Part shown: piece by piece, positions 25,671 through 37,797 of the stretch | How positions within the stretch are numbered: position 1 is the first letter of the stretch | Layout: every line of letters starts with the position of its first letter | From: Symsagittifera roscoffensis | Taxonomy: Eukaryota; Xenacoelomorpha; Acoela; Convolutidae | Direction of reading: 5' to 3' | Length of the DNA stretch: 64,000 nucleotides | NCBI RefSeq assembly: GCF_963678635.1 | Contig: NC_087068.1 | Location: 30,940,318-31,004,317 of the forward strand | Made by a program: the position numbers and the translations under genes | The notes under the pieces: model-generated | Seen by the model: the letters and a program-made list of their open reading frames with translations, nothing else | The model's database searches: none | Told to the model about the DNA's origin: nothing

Positions 25671-26374
25671 TATAATCTCATCAATTGCAGTAACCTTTCA
25701 ACTTGGAAAAAAAACAAGTTTATTTTTTAACTTTGTTGTCAACTGATTGCCGCCTGAGCTGATTAGTATCAGATAGCTTTCGCGCTTTTCCTCATTCTTC
25801 GCTGTCCAAGTTTCGGGCTGCAGTTTGCGTCTTACTTGAACTCGCACCCTAGTTACTGCTGCATGGGCTGTTAGACTTCAGCTACCCAAAAAGTCTACAC
25901 CCTCTTTTGTGGGCGATGTGGCAAGAAAGCTATAGGAGAATGGCACAATTAAAAGGGGCAGTAATTAACAGTACTGTATACACTCGAAATAAAAACAGTA
26001 ACGAGGGCATACGAAAAAAGACTTGGGACCAAAAACAAGTTTTTCAGAGGAAATTATGAGCAAGCATCGTTTTTTTGATATAATCAAATATAAGCTCGAT
26101 CAATAAGAGTTTACAGCCAATGCACCGTACGCTAGTCAATGAGATTAAAACACTTGCATAATTTATTGTTTCTGAATGTTTTTCCCTAGATTTCTACAAC
26201 TCGATCCTTTTTTGATATTACTTTTGATTTTGATTTTGTTGACGTCGATTATAGGGCAGCCAAATGCAACCCTAATCGGTTAATTAGCTATCCTACCAGA
26301 GTTGTTTTTGAATTAGATTAGAATTAAAATCTCTCGACACTTAATTCTTGTTCAGTAAGTTTTGAGTATCTCTA
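25671..26374. other. intergenic DNA, nothing recognised
   Basis: No ORF of note, no repeat and no RNA gene could be recognised in this stretch. Confidence 0.5.
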
Positions 26375-26382
26375 CTCTAAAG

Positions 26383-26908
26383 TAGATATGCAACCAGAAT
26401 TGATTTAGCCGGAATTCCGGAACCGGAATTACTAACTGCCGGATTCCGGAACCGGAACTTGTTTATAGTGCTGATGAATAATGATATTTTCGATGAATGA
26501 GGAGCCAGTATGTAAAGTGGCTGCACATTGCAGATGCGACATGAACGTGAAAGATCCGATCGACTGGTGGAAGAACGAGTCTCGATACCCGCTTTTGCGG
26601 AAAATTACCCGGGCATACTAATCGGCACCTCCTACCTCCGTAAGAAGTCAAAAGGTGTTCAGCTCATCCAGCAACGTCATCTCCGTTAAACGGAACAGAC
26701 TGACTCCGGATTTTTCGGAAAAATTGGTTTTACTCCATGATAACATTCCACTTTTGAATCAATAATTCAAATGTTTGAAAGTTCGTTTTTTTTTATTGGA
26801 AATGATAGTAAAATTGAGCACCAAATTCCGGTATTTTCCCGTATTTTTTACCGGATTCCGGAATTCACTGTAAAATCAGCCGGAATTCCGGAATCCGGTG
26901 CATCTCTA
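26383..26908. mobile_element. hAT-type MITE with 8-bp target duplication
   Basis: The right end reads GGTGCATCTCTA, which is TAGAGATGCACC inverted. The left end TAGATATGCAACC is a diverged copy. The element is flanked on both sides by CTCTAAAG (26375-26382 and 26909-26916), an exact 8-bp duplication as made by hAT transposases. Nested CCGGAATTCCGG palindromes fill the terminal regions. It is 526 bp with no transposase frame, so it is non-autonomous. Confidence 0.88.
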
Positions 26909-26916
26909 CTCTAAAG

Positions 26917-27268
26917 CACATTCCTGTTGAAAGCAACAATACAAGCTTCCTTATTTTGAACACAATTTCACTCTGACTCGACTAATCAAATATAATGGGA
27001 GAAAAATAAGATGGCTAAATATGTGAATTACATACAGATACCAGTGATTAAAAGCTGCAACATTTACAGAATACACTTAAGGTACCGCTTTTTGTAAAAA
27101 CTGCATCTCAAACAAGAGGCCAAATTGAAACAAATAAACATATATTCATTTATTAGAACAGATATAAGATGAGGTATGCACCATTTTAAGGCCACATTTA
27201 CAGAATGAAGTTGTACATTAGGTATCACGATTATCAATAACTGATATTTAACAAAGTGAAAATCGACA
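26917..27268. other. region downstream of the ERp29-like gene
   Basis: No gene seen. The part near 27,150-27,270 may be 3' flanking or alternative 3' UTR of the minus-strand ERp29-like gene. Confidence 0.4.
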
Positions 27269-27274
27269 TTTATT
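27269..27274 (-). promoter_or_regulatory. poly(A) signal of the ERp29-like gene
   Basis: AATAAA on the minus strand, 115 nt after the stop codon at 27389-27391. A second AATAAA-like site lies near 27,150. Confidence 0.5.
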
Positions 27275-27388
27275 GAACAAAAACCTTATCAGTTCTGATA
27301 GGTTGATTTCCTGATCATAGAACTAAGCACGTTATTAAACAGTGAAAAATGATGAGAGCCAACGTTAGTTTAAGCTCGTAATTGTCAA

Positions 27389-30300
27389 TTACAGTTCATC
27401 TTTTTCCGCAGCCGACGCCTTGAAAGATTCGATAACATTCGCTCTTCGGGTCACTTCAACTCGTTTCATACTCGACATGCTTGCGCCTAAAATCTTCTGC
27501 AGTCTCTCGGCTTCCAAGTGAACAAACTCATCGCCTTTCTCTTGAATTTTCTTCATGTAAGTGACGTACACTTTGGCCGATGCCTTTTCAGCATCGTCAC
27601 TATACTTTTCCATTTGAGCTTTAGCTGTTTCCAGCAACTCGCTTCGTTTATCTTTGTTTGTAACGAATTCAGACGCAATTTCGTCCATCTTTTTCAAACA
27701 TCCATCTTTGGCTAAATACAATCCGTTCTTAGTCAGAAACTTCTTGAGATTCTCCGGTTCGTCCGCTTCTTCGCTGCTGTCAGGGGCGTGGAAGATGATA
27801 GGCTCTGCTCTCCCTTTTTTGAAGAGGTAATACTGAGGCCACTGGTCTTTCTGTATGTGAAAGCGCTCTGCTAGCTCAACATTAGTTGGTTCCGGATCTG
27901 TAAAAAAATAAGATCGTATATCATAAACTTTTGTGTCATGAAAACATTGATAACAATTCCGAGCCAAACTAAATTCATGCTGCGCACTTAAATACAATAA
28001 GAAATTGTCTGTGAGGAAAAAATCAGTTTATCATGCTTAGGTTAACAGGCTAGTACAATTCAGTCAAACGTGGTGAGCCAAACTAATCGTGTAACCAATC
28101 ACAACAAGTCACAGGTTACCTCTTACCTGATGACTCACCCCCGTACTCGGGATAATCCTCGTACTCCGATGGCGGAGGAACCTCAGAATTGACTACAAAA
28201 AGATATCACATTTAACGTTTAAATCCCAGATAGAACAACAATAAAGACCTGTACTCGGAAGATCGTTATGTGGATTATCGTCATAATCATTGTACTTGTG
28301 CTCGTCTTTTTCCGTCAGTTCAATTGGTTGAACTGCACAAACACACACAAAATACTACATTCAATCTTCATAACCGGAAAATTGCAATAGGCTCTTGTTT
28401 GCAATCTGATGCAAAAATTTCCAAACAAGGGCTGTTGCATGGCATGCAAAAATTCCCGCGAGGCGGCGGGGAGAACCTTCAAAAAAGGGCAAAAGTAATT
28501 TTCAGTCAACTGCAAACGAGTCATCGCCACTAAAAAATATCAATTTTCGTCCAAATATCCAGAGCCACATGCAAATACCCAAAAAACGCGGTTACATTTT
28601 GAATGCGGTAACATTCTGGAACAGCTTTGTTAAAAAAATTCAAAAACGCTATAGGTGTCGGCATATTGTCATATGAGCTTGGAGCCATATAATAATAATT
28701 AAAATATAAATGGCGAATTTGGCTTACTTTCAAGCCTGACATGACCCACAATGGCTCTGGTATCGCCGCCAAGCTCCTCGCTGATCTCAGACAGGATATA
28801 GTCAGGGATATCATCGCCTGAGAACTTTACCAGCACTGCATCAAACGCACTTAGCACCTGAAACAAAACTAAATGCATAAAAACCTCCACTCCTTGAGAA
28901 AATCCAAGATCCGCCCCTCGATTTGATTTCTGAAGATATATCTTTGAATATATTTTCGGCTCAATTTCGATTGTCAAAGCAAATATCATTTGTCAAATTT
29001 TCGAAAAACCTCTGATTCTATAATGCCGTATGTGGGCGTGTTCACTCTTTGTGCAGTGTAGGTCATGCGAGAAATAAAAATTTGAATCTCCAGCTCGTGT
29101 AAGGGGAATTTTAACCCGCTTTCATCCATATCTTACGCAAATACCATCTCTAAACTAAGATTTATTCAGCTTAAAGTTATATCTGCTAAGGGTATAATTT
29201 ATTCGATTAAGCCTATCCGATTACAATTTTTCTGAAGCTAAGCTCAAGAGCGTATTTTCTGTTTCCTTGTTTTTCTCTGATGTTATCTGTCATTTTTATG
29301 ACTGTTTTGTTTTCAGTTTAATCCTTGTGGTTTATGTTGGAAAATTTTCTGTTGGTTTATTGCTGCTATTGGGCCTTGAGAGTCTAAAACATGTAGAGTT
29401 TTTTTAATATTCTTTACATTTTCGTAATCTGAGGGCAATCGCAGCCTTACTTCGTTTTTTTTAAATTCCTGAGTAGTCGAAGATGTAAGAGCTTGATTTT
29501 GTTTTTATTTTTCCAACTACGAGCTGACATATTGATACCTTAGCATGGTGACCGAAGTTTTTTCTATGTTTGACGATGTTGTCAGATGACATTATAACTT
29601 TCCTAGTGCGTTGCCATCTTACGCATAACCATTTCTGCGTTATCTTCGATTTTTGATTATATCTAGGGCAGAATTACCAACACGTGCATGGCCATTGCTA
29701 GTTGGTCTCCGTAGTTGATTCCTTCTTTCGAAAGTAACTTTTTTATTTACAAAGAACTGATGGGTCTAATATACCATTGCGTATAATTAATTCTAAATTT
29801 CCTAACTATAGTTAATTTTTGTTAGGATATTTCGACTCGTCACATAGGTATCCAGACATTCAACGATTTATTTCCATTGCCTGATTGGTTTGTGAGCAAT
29901 GGTTTGGGAGAATTAGGAGGAAATAGTAAATGCTGCTTCAGTGGTTGCACTACTGCTTCATGGTCAAAATATCCTCGGCATCGGTGGTTGGACGCAAGAT
30001 TGCTTTTGTTTCCCTGAACTTTTCGAGCATCGCCTCTAGAATTTACAATTACTGCTTTTAAAGTAGGTAACGCGAGTGCTTTGTAGGAAAAATGAAGCTC
30101 GAGGGGTTTTATGGTTCTCCTCCATACAAGATCCAATTAACGAGTAACACGAAGTATAGTGGATAAATGTCGCAATCGGTACCCATCTGTGCCAGTCTGA
30201 CAATTGTATGTCAGTATGTATTTTGAAAATCTGTTACATATCTCAGTGTCAGCTTTCAACTAGTCCAAATTTTTGAGGGTGCGTCAATGTCACGAGACTA

Positions 30301-33057
30301 ACTTGTATTTCGAGCAAGTTAGTGCGTTCATGTTCTTAGTTTTGATATTACGTAGTTCCTAAATTAGACAAATCGTTTCGGTACATAGCTATGTACAAAT
30401 AACATTTTCGTAAGTTCTCTTGCTACTGCGTCTGCTCTGGCACTCTCCGATTGAAACGATTGTAAAGAAGAGATTTGTTGAAATGGTGGTGTCTGGTCTT
30501 TGCTTGACACGTTTGTGAGCTGCGAGTATGTCAAACAAATTTCTATACTAATCACCCGAAATTCAGTGAACCTTGGTGAATGGAAACTTTTCTGAACAAT
30601 TCTGTTGTTCTAGTCAGAATACCTCTTGGCGAGTGCCCACCTGTTGACCTGATGTGCCCCCTTATTGGCGATTTATGGATATGATAAATAACTTCTTTCC
30701 AAAGCCTTGGTAAGCAATATTGCTTGTGTTTTATCATTCTACTAACGGCATAAACGTTTCAGGAAAAAAACTTCAGTTTCCAACACGAGTGATTAAATTG
30801 TTTTGCATACTTTTTGAGCGACTGTCTGCTCACGTTAGATTTAGTATACTACCATAATGCATCCAGTTCGTGACGTTCTCGAAGTCTAGATCTTTGTTTT
30901 TATTCTATTCAGCCCAGTGACTCAATTCTCGGTGAATGTCTGCAAACCTTTTTATTTAATCGACTGTCTGCGCACGTTTGATTTAATATACTACAAAAAC
31001 GCATCCAGTTCGTGACATTCTCGATGTTTGGGTCCTTCTTTTATTTTATTCAGCCCAGTGACTCATTTCTCATGTTGAACTTGTTATATAGGCCAGCAGA
31101 ATCTGGGTGATACTATACGTTTCTGGTTTTGAGGCATGAGGAAATTTTTAAAAAGTTTAGTTTTTGTCAGGTGCGTCTGATGGAGCCCAAGTCTTGGCAT
31201 TTTCTGATTTGAGATTTTTTCCGACGAGCTCGTCAAAAAACTTTTTTTTATTTTCTGAACCATCATAAGGGAAGCCTCTGCCTTCTTTTGCTATTGCCTG
31301 GATATTTTTTTCCTTAACAGTTAATTAACCTGTCATTTTAAGCAGGGCAAGAGTGTTCAATTTAAATCAGAGACAAGTAAACCGCTGCATAGTTTGCTTT
31401 TTCCGGGATGTGTGAGATGATAATATCAAAAGATAACACTCGGTCTAGAAAGTTCCACATTGACGGTGGTTGTTTCTGCATGGAAGAATTGTGTGAGACT
31501 TCTATTGTCTGCTCGAACTATGAATGACTTTACTGATACCCATATGAAGCGAGCAAAACGATCAAACACAAAGTACAGCGCTACAAATTCTTTTTATTAT
31601 ATTGAGATTTTCAACTGTGCTGTACTAGAAGAATCCAGCACCAAATGATACTGGTGCATACGTTTTCATCTCTCCGTCGTTTTCTAATTTTACGTATTCT
31701 TAAACCATTATCACAAACCCAGTTCCATGGTAGCTATGGTCACAGAGTATTACATTATGTAGTTAAGATGGGTTTGGGTAGTCTAAGCGTTAAATTTGCA
31801 ACCTGAATTAGATCTTTTTATTTCTGGAATTGGAGATCTAACTGTTTTTCTAAGTAGCCTGTAGAATTATAGCAACTTCTCATCCTATATTAGGCATATA
31901 GATCTTAAAACTGAACAAACCTAATTAGTCTTTTCACTTGTTTTACCGTTTGAGGCATTTCGATTTTATATAGCACTGCAGATATCTTTGCTTTTTCGGG
32001 AGAGACATCATTGGCTTTTTATACGGTCTAAAAATTCCATAGTTTGAGTTATTTCACATTTCTCTTGAGAGAGTTTTGACCCTGATAGGAAAAAACATTC
32101 AAAAAGTTTTGTATCATTCATAAATTGGGTTCATAGATCGGCTGCTAGATATGAATCAAGATAGCGAGGAGGAATGAATTGAAACCAGTGTCTTTGTACT
32201 AGACATTTGTACGCGTAGGTGCAAGACCCGAAACTGAAGGCCAACGAAAGTAGAGACAGATAGTCTGCAATTTACACGCAAGGGTATGCCTATGAGCCGT
32301 CCAATTTGGTGACCAAACTCTTTCCTGCAGAGTGGTTCCATGCATCAGTCATATTGCAAAGTGGAAAGTTGCTGTGTCTATAAGCTGTTTTTATTGAGTG
32401 GTTGACTCGCTGAGGTCAAACAACCTCTGCAAATTTCCGGATGTTTTTCTATGCGCAAACAATAGACTACTATCTTTGGAATGCAAAATGATTGTTATTA
32501 GTCAAAAGTAGTGAATTACCGCAAATTCAAAATTAAGTTCAGTGAATTACCGCAAAAAAGTGAAATACCGCAACCTCTAAATTAAATTCAGTTAAACTTC
32601 TTCAGTGAATTTGCGTTGGTGCTCCTTGCGTTTAAGGAGATCGTTGATGTTCCGGTGTTAACTTGATTATAATCTTGATGTTCCGCTGTTAGCTCTATCT
32701 TGATGTCAGAGTACTTCATAGGTCACTCTTCTACTGGGGTTCTTTGACCTTCTGCCAAAAGGGAACTCTCCCAGAAGAACTCTCGCACTTAAAACTTCTT
32801 TAGAAAAATTAATGGATCTCTTTTTGGTTCAACTATCTCAAGTGCTTGGAGATTAATGATTTGATCTTATATCTCTGCTGAAAACTGAAGTAATCCAGGA
32901 TTTTTCCATGCTTCAGGAGTTGGAAGCCAGAACTTCAAACTTAAGGGGTGGTTTTAATTGAGAAGCTTACTGCTTGATCGTTTTATAATCTATGAAACCG
33001 TTAGTTCCTAATTCAAAATTGTTAGTTTGCCTCATTTTTACCAGTGCGAGCATCTAT

Positions 33058-33089
<32 letters not shown>

Positions 33090-33893
33090 AAATACTTAGA
33101 GACAGTTCTCAACGGTTCGCAGCCAGATTCAAGTTCATCAGTTTAGTTTTATCTTGTTTGTGATGTTATAGTTTCCACATCTGCATACCACTCTCCAAGT
33201 GCATTTGTTTTCCTCGGATTAGTGTCTAATAGAGAAGTGCCAGTAGATTATCTGTACGGTATCTTAGTTAATTTCGTTGCCAAAATTAGGGTAAGGTCGT
33301 TGATACGTAGTTGAAGAAAGTTACGATCGCCGAAAACTTAGTTTTCACAAACTTCCTCAAACTTGAGAAACAAAAAACTCCGAAACCAAAATCCGAAAAA
33401 GTTGCAACTTTAATGCATAAAAAGGTCTAACAGAAAATTTCTGAAACCTTTTTTTTCTAACAAAAAAATTAGCACAAACAAAAATTAGCTAAGTATGAAC
33501 TATATTGACACTGAAAAAATGGAAAAAAAAAGTTACAAAAATTCAACACCCGACAAGAAAACCGACAAAAAACTAAGAGGAAACCAAAAGACAAAAAAAA
33601 ATCAAATTATACCCAAAAACTTTTTCAGCTATTGAGCAAGAATCACTTGAACAGCTCTAAACCAGATGCTGAACTTTTGGACCTTTGATACTGCGAAGCG
33701 TAATGTTCCTTCCATTTAGCAAATGGAATTAAACTCGTTATCAGTTTCATTTAAATTTTACCTGGGTAATAAAATTTACCTTGTCAAAAGTTCGGTCATC
33801 TAATTCTAGAACACCTGTTGTGAACTCTTGGCGCGCAGAGGTGAAAGAACAGACAGCAAGAAAACAAATGGATATCAACAAAACTACACTCAT
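27389..33893 (-). CDS. ERp29: ERp29-like ER chaperone, five exons
   Basis: ERp29 is a soluble, redox-inactive PDI-family escort of secretory proteins in the ER lumen. Coding exons on the minus strand are 33893-33780, 28857-28728, 28332-28249, 28192-28127 and 27897-27389. All have GT-AG introns and consistent phases, giving 300 residues. The N-terminus is a signal peptide (MSVVLLISICFLAVC...), followed by TGVLELDDRTFDK and FDAVLVKF, the start of the thioredoxin fold. LAERFHIQKDQWPQYYLFKKG completes that fold. The rest is the all-helical ERp29 C-domain (NGLYLAKDGCLKKMDEIASEF region), ending KDEL. No CxxC is present, as expected. Exons 3 and 4 encode an Asp/Glu/Tyr-rich insert of about 50 residues that replaces part of the usual fold; I do not know it from other members. 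ERp29 is usually about 260 residues. Intron 1 is 4.9 kb and holds transposon debris. The splice model is inferred by eye. Confidence 0.85.
30552..30737 (-). pseudogene. possible retroelement integrase relic
   Basis: The minus-strand frame contains LPRLWKEVIYHIHKSP-RGHI, which resembles the HHCC zinc-binding start of Ty3/gypsy integrases (a WKE-x-HxxxxxGH pattern). No catalytic core can be followed downstream. The match is short, so this is a low-confidence call. Confidence 0.3.
30819..31071. repeat. tandem duplication of about 112 bp
   Basis: The segments 30819-30931 and 30961-31071 share CGACTGTCTG(C/T)(T/G)CACGTT, GCATCCAGTTCGTGAC and CAGCCCAGTGACTCA, with scattered differences. The function is unknown. 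Confidence 0.75.
33057..33090. repeat. TAG trinucleotide microsatellite
   Basis: About eleven consecutive TAG/AGT repeats in intron 1 of the ERp29-like gene. Confidence 0.95.
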
Positions 33894-34059
33894 TCTAACC
33901 TGAAACACAATTTTAATAGAACAAACACCTTAATTGCAAAAGGATAGCTAAAAATGCTGCAAATGTTTCTTTAACGCATTTTTTTAAAATTATATACAAT
34001 AGGAAGGTGAAAAATGATCAGAGTTACCGAAGTTTCATCGCCAGTCCTTCATCATTTCA

Positions 34060-34744
34060 CTAATTCGACCTATACAAAGCGATAATGTCTTTACCGAACG
34101 GATCAGCAGCAGGTCCGGATAAAACAGTTTTTCAAATTTTTAAAGATCTTGTTAGTAGTAGAAGGGCAAGTCAGGACTTAATTTTCTGAAATCGCTTACT
34201 AAGCTAGTTTTTTCGTAACCGAAGATAGTTTTTTCGTAACCGAATTCGACCTATACAAAGCGATAATGTCCTTTCCGAACGGATCAGCAGCAGGTCCAGA
34301 TAAAATAATTCCTCAAATTTTAAAGATCTCGTTAGTAATTCGAATGGCAGTGCAGGACTTAATTTCCTGAAATTGCTTACTTAGCTGATAAACCTCATTG
34401 GAGATGGTAAAACACCCGAATCCCAAAGATCTTTCTTTTTAGGCGCAAAGCTATCGCCCTCATAAGATAAGCGGAGGGTTGAGACCGATGGTCATAGGGA
34501 TCATGCCGATGAAACGTATCGCGTCCAAATGCGCTGGAAGCAAGGCCCTCTCCGAGCGACAAAGTTTTTTCGGAAAACCTACAGGTAGGATGCGGTACTA
34601 AATGAGGAGCAGAAATAGCTGCACCTTCGTGTAAAAACATAACTGCACTGTTCTTCAAAAACTAGACTTAAAGAATGCCTTTAATTCTCTAAACAAAGAA
34701 ACTAATTGTTGTGATAAACTTATTAAATAGTTCGAGATTTGAGA
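34060..34744 (+). pseudogene. reverse-transcriptase element remnant (GSAAGP/GLRPM family)
   Basis: In broken plus-strand frames one can read NGSAAGPDK...ILKDLV, LINLIGDGKTPES, GGLRPMVIG, RIASKCAGSKALSERQS and KNLDLKNAFNSLNKE. This is the same order of blocks as in the better copy at 62590-64000. The last block, the RT motif A region, runs up to the 5' LTR of the giant retrotransposon. A 145-bp segment is duplicated in tandem (34067-34209 and 34243-34386). Several stops and frameshifts make it clearly dead. It is an RT of non-LTR type; I do not assign a clade. Confidence 0.65.
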
Positions 34745-35657
34745 TGAGCATCGACCAGAATGTGAAAAATGCAATCTCCGCTGAATTCGAATTTTTAGCA
34801 GCGAGCCTTCCGGATCGGTGATTATTAAGAACGTTATTGGAACGATTGGCCAAACGGTGAGGACTGGAATATTCTGGTATTTTAAAATTTCAAAAATTCG
34901 AATTATGACGTCATATTTCTGAGAAACGTCAGAAACGGCCATTTTGGCTAAATCAAGAAAGAAAAACAGAACAACATTAGCTGCGCTAACAACAACTACG
35001 AAATCGAGATTGGAAAACGACAACGAGTTACAGAGTAACAGAGAACACTCCGAGTTGCAACTTTTGTGCCGCTACAATAGTTGCAAGGCCGTTGTGAACA
35101 ACGGTGAAGGGTGAAAAACGGCCTTCCGGATTAAGAAGAAATCAGGATTAACAAGCTTGATCCAGCGGATTTGTCAATCCGGAGGGGTAAAGGAACTGAA
35201 ACTTTTATCCTGTTACATAAACTTTTAGCTTCTTGTCATCTCCTGACTTGAATTTAATTCACATCTAGATTCATTTTGATAAGGATGAGAAGCTAGGAGT
35301 TGGGGGAAAGGGTTGATCCATCTTCGATGGAGATGATGATTTTTATCTACTTAACAAAAACAATAGTAATATAATAAGTAGTAATAGCCCTGTTTTTAGG
35401 AGTGACCTCGTGGTCTGGGGATACTGAGACCCAGCCATGAGCTCACTATTTCTGCATGTAATCTAGTTAATTTAAGTGTTTTGACCGAAGCCGAAAGCAG
35501 TAACGTTTTTGTCGACCCGATGTTAGAAAGACCACCGAAAAGTACTGGCTTGGTAGAGACGGTGAAAAGCATGCAAAGCTCTGTTTAGACGTTAGCCAGT
35601 CGTCTTAAGACTTAGTTTTGTCTTCCGTCGATATGTATCTTCCGGGAGAATTTTACA
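34745..35657 (+). repeat. 5' LTR
   Basis: Matches 56921-57842 from TCGACCAGAATG to TTACA, with about ten substitutions and one 7-nt indel by eye. It ends in CA. The first few bases (TGAGCA versus TGTGACAT) differ from the 3' LTR, so the exact 5' edge is uncertain. It contains one copy of the AATCCGGAGGGGT motif at 35176-35188 and a CRE-type palindrome. Confidence 0.93.
34916..34923. promoter_or_regulatory. TGACGTCA palindrome in the 5' LTR
   Basis: A full consensus CRE/ATF site lies about 170 nt into the LTR, where U3 promoter elements are expected. The same site is at 57091-57098 in the 3' LTR. Promoter use is inferred. Confidence 0.45.
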
Positions 35658-35669
35658 TAGATGTTTTTA

Positions 35670-35684
35670 TGGCGCTCCTGGGTG
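35670..35684 (+). other. candidate primer-binding site
   Basis: TGGCGCTCCTGGGTG begins 12 nt after the 5' LTR and starts with TGG, as sites complementary to a tRNA 3' CCA end do. I could not match it to a particular tRNA, and the 12-nt spacing is long, so this is tentative. Confidence 0.3.
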
Positions 35685-37652
35685 TTATTTTTTTTAACAT
35701 CATGACCGGCAGAACCGTTAACGAGCACTCCGCGCCGAGCGGATGCTCACATTAACGCCCTTAATAGGCCTAAACCGCCGGGGCGGAAGGGTAGTTTTGA
35801 ACGCGGAAGCCTTCCGGATTACCGTGAATAGCTTTTTAACTTAGTTAGGACCAAAAATTCACGAACCAGGAAGGGTGGGGGGATTCGCGGTCCCGTCATC
35901 TCCTGAATGGTTTGTGACCAAAAACACTTAAAGATATATATAAAACCAAACAAAAAGTAGTATAGTACCCAAGAAAAACAAAAAACATAAAAAAATAACC
36001 GAAAAAAAACCAAAAAGAGTAAAAAAGTAAAAAATCAGTAGAAATCATCCCCCCAGACAAGATGTGATCCGACCCTCCCGTTTGTTGTTGATAGATATAT
36101 TGTTGTTACAGGCATTTATATCAGTCAGGATCGTTACGATCAGTTTTGTGGCCCGTTTGTGAGGCTTGTACTGTAGGGTTATTTGAGCATTTAAGCACGT
36201 TAATGATAAATTGCGCCCAATCCAGAAGGGTCAGATGATTTGCGCTCAATTCGGAGGGGTCTTGGGAGAAGACTGATCCGGCAAGCAGTACAAGGAGCAA
36301 CAAGAAGGGGCTCAACGACAACAACAATCGACTGTTGGGTATCGTTAGCAAGTTTTGTGTCCCTTTTGGTACAAAAATTAAGATAGTAATCTGTGGGGGG
36401 CTCGACAGTGCTGCACTGTAGTGACCCTTCACCGAACTGCGAATATCCGAGTTAAGCACCTTAATTCGGATATTAGCCAAACCCGGAGGGGTATAGTATT
36501 ACTAATATTATTAATTATATAGCCTATATTAATAGTCTTATATCGTTTTTCAGTCAAAAACAACGAAAACAGACCGGTTTTTAGGGTCAAAATAGCGATA
36601 TTTTGATTCCCCCACAAGTCGCGATTTTTGAGATATCGATAATTTTTGAAACGGAAAAAAGCGCTAAAGTAGTGTGTTACATCGTAATTGCACTACCATA
36701 ATAGATAGATCCGGTCAAATTTAGTTCGGAAGTGGTTGGAACTATTTTGGAACCAAAAAACCGAATTTTCGTGATTTTTGAGAAACCGAAACACTAAAAA
36801 TTCAGTAAATTTTTTAAAATTTTTGAGTTAGAACAGTAAAAATAGTTGTTCGGACAACGTCCACTAGTGAATCTACAAGTTTTAAAACCCGCTACCCGAA
36901 AACCTTCCCGGTTGCAGAGAAATCGAACTTAACGTGTTTGATTTGGTGGATTCATCAATCCGGAGGGGTACAGGTAGCATAGTTTTTTGCAAATTTTTTC
37001 AACTAAAGCGTTTTAGATCGGGTCTTTTGCATTGAACTAGAAGAGTATAGGCCTTCTGAGCTCGGATCAATAATTTTTAGGTCGAAAGGACCTGATTTGC
37101 GGAAAAAGTTAGGCGGAACCTATAAGAGAGAAAAATTTTTCGAGTTTAGAAAAAAGACGTTTTGGTTAATAACTTTGGAACTACTGGGCATATCGAGTTG
37201 ATCTTGGTACCAATAGCTCAGAAATTAGCTTAGCTTACTGATAGGGACAAAAGTTTTTCGGAGAAGTAAGCGTGAAAATTTTTTGAGATTGTTTTTAGCA
37301 AATTCCTCAATTTGGAAGGGTACACCCTTCACGTTTTACAAAAAATTTTTTAGAAAAGCCCTTATACCCCTAACAAGAGGTAATAGCGGTTGAATAAAGT
37401 AACTTTAGGCTGTTCTAGACGAAAAGGGGAGGCTAAAGGCACAGCAAAAGCTTAAGAGAGCCGAAGTTAGGCGAGCGATAAGACCCTTCACCGTTAGTGT
37501 GAATTGTCAAATAAGAGGCATAACTTCAATCCGGAAGGGTCTAGGAAAGTAGTGCATGCCCTTCCTAGTTAATTGAAAGAGCAAAATTGCATCGGAGAAC
37601 GTATCCGGAGGGGTCAAAATTTTTTTTTTTTTTTCAAGTTAGGAGGGTTCCG

Positions 37653-37797
37653 AATCCGGAGGGGTCTTATAGTTGCTAATTCGGAGGGGTCCAAATCCGG
37701 AGGGGTCTTATATTAACTAACTCAGAGGGGTCCCAATCAGGAGGGGTCTAGATTCTGCCAGTCCGGAAGGGTCCTATTTGCGCCAATCCGGAGGGGT
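37653..37797 (+). repeat. dense cluster of AATCCGGAGGGGT motifs
   Basis: Seven near-identical 13-mers lie in 145 bp: AATCCGGAGGGGT three times, plus AATTCGGAGGGGT, AACTCAGAGGGGT, AATCAGGAGGGGT and AGTCCGGAAGGGT. Each is separated by 3-12 nt of unrelated sequence. Confidence 0.92.

Larger units (their letters stand above)
28858..33779 (-). other. intron 1 of the ERp29-like gene
   Basis: This 4.9-kb intron has no second gene that I can support. It contains a short integrase-like relic, a tandem duplication and a TAG microsatellite, listed separately. Other ORFs (for example 29840-30136 minus and 32156-32341 minus) have no recognisable domain. Confidence 0.6.

Noticed and set aside
34655-35023. 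Minus-strand ORF repeated at 56783-57208
   Set aside because: It is the antisense of the two LTRs. Identity reflects LTR duplication, and the reading frame diverges as soon as the LTR ends.
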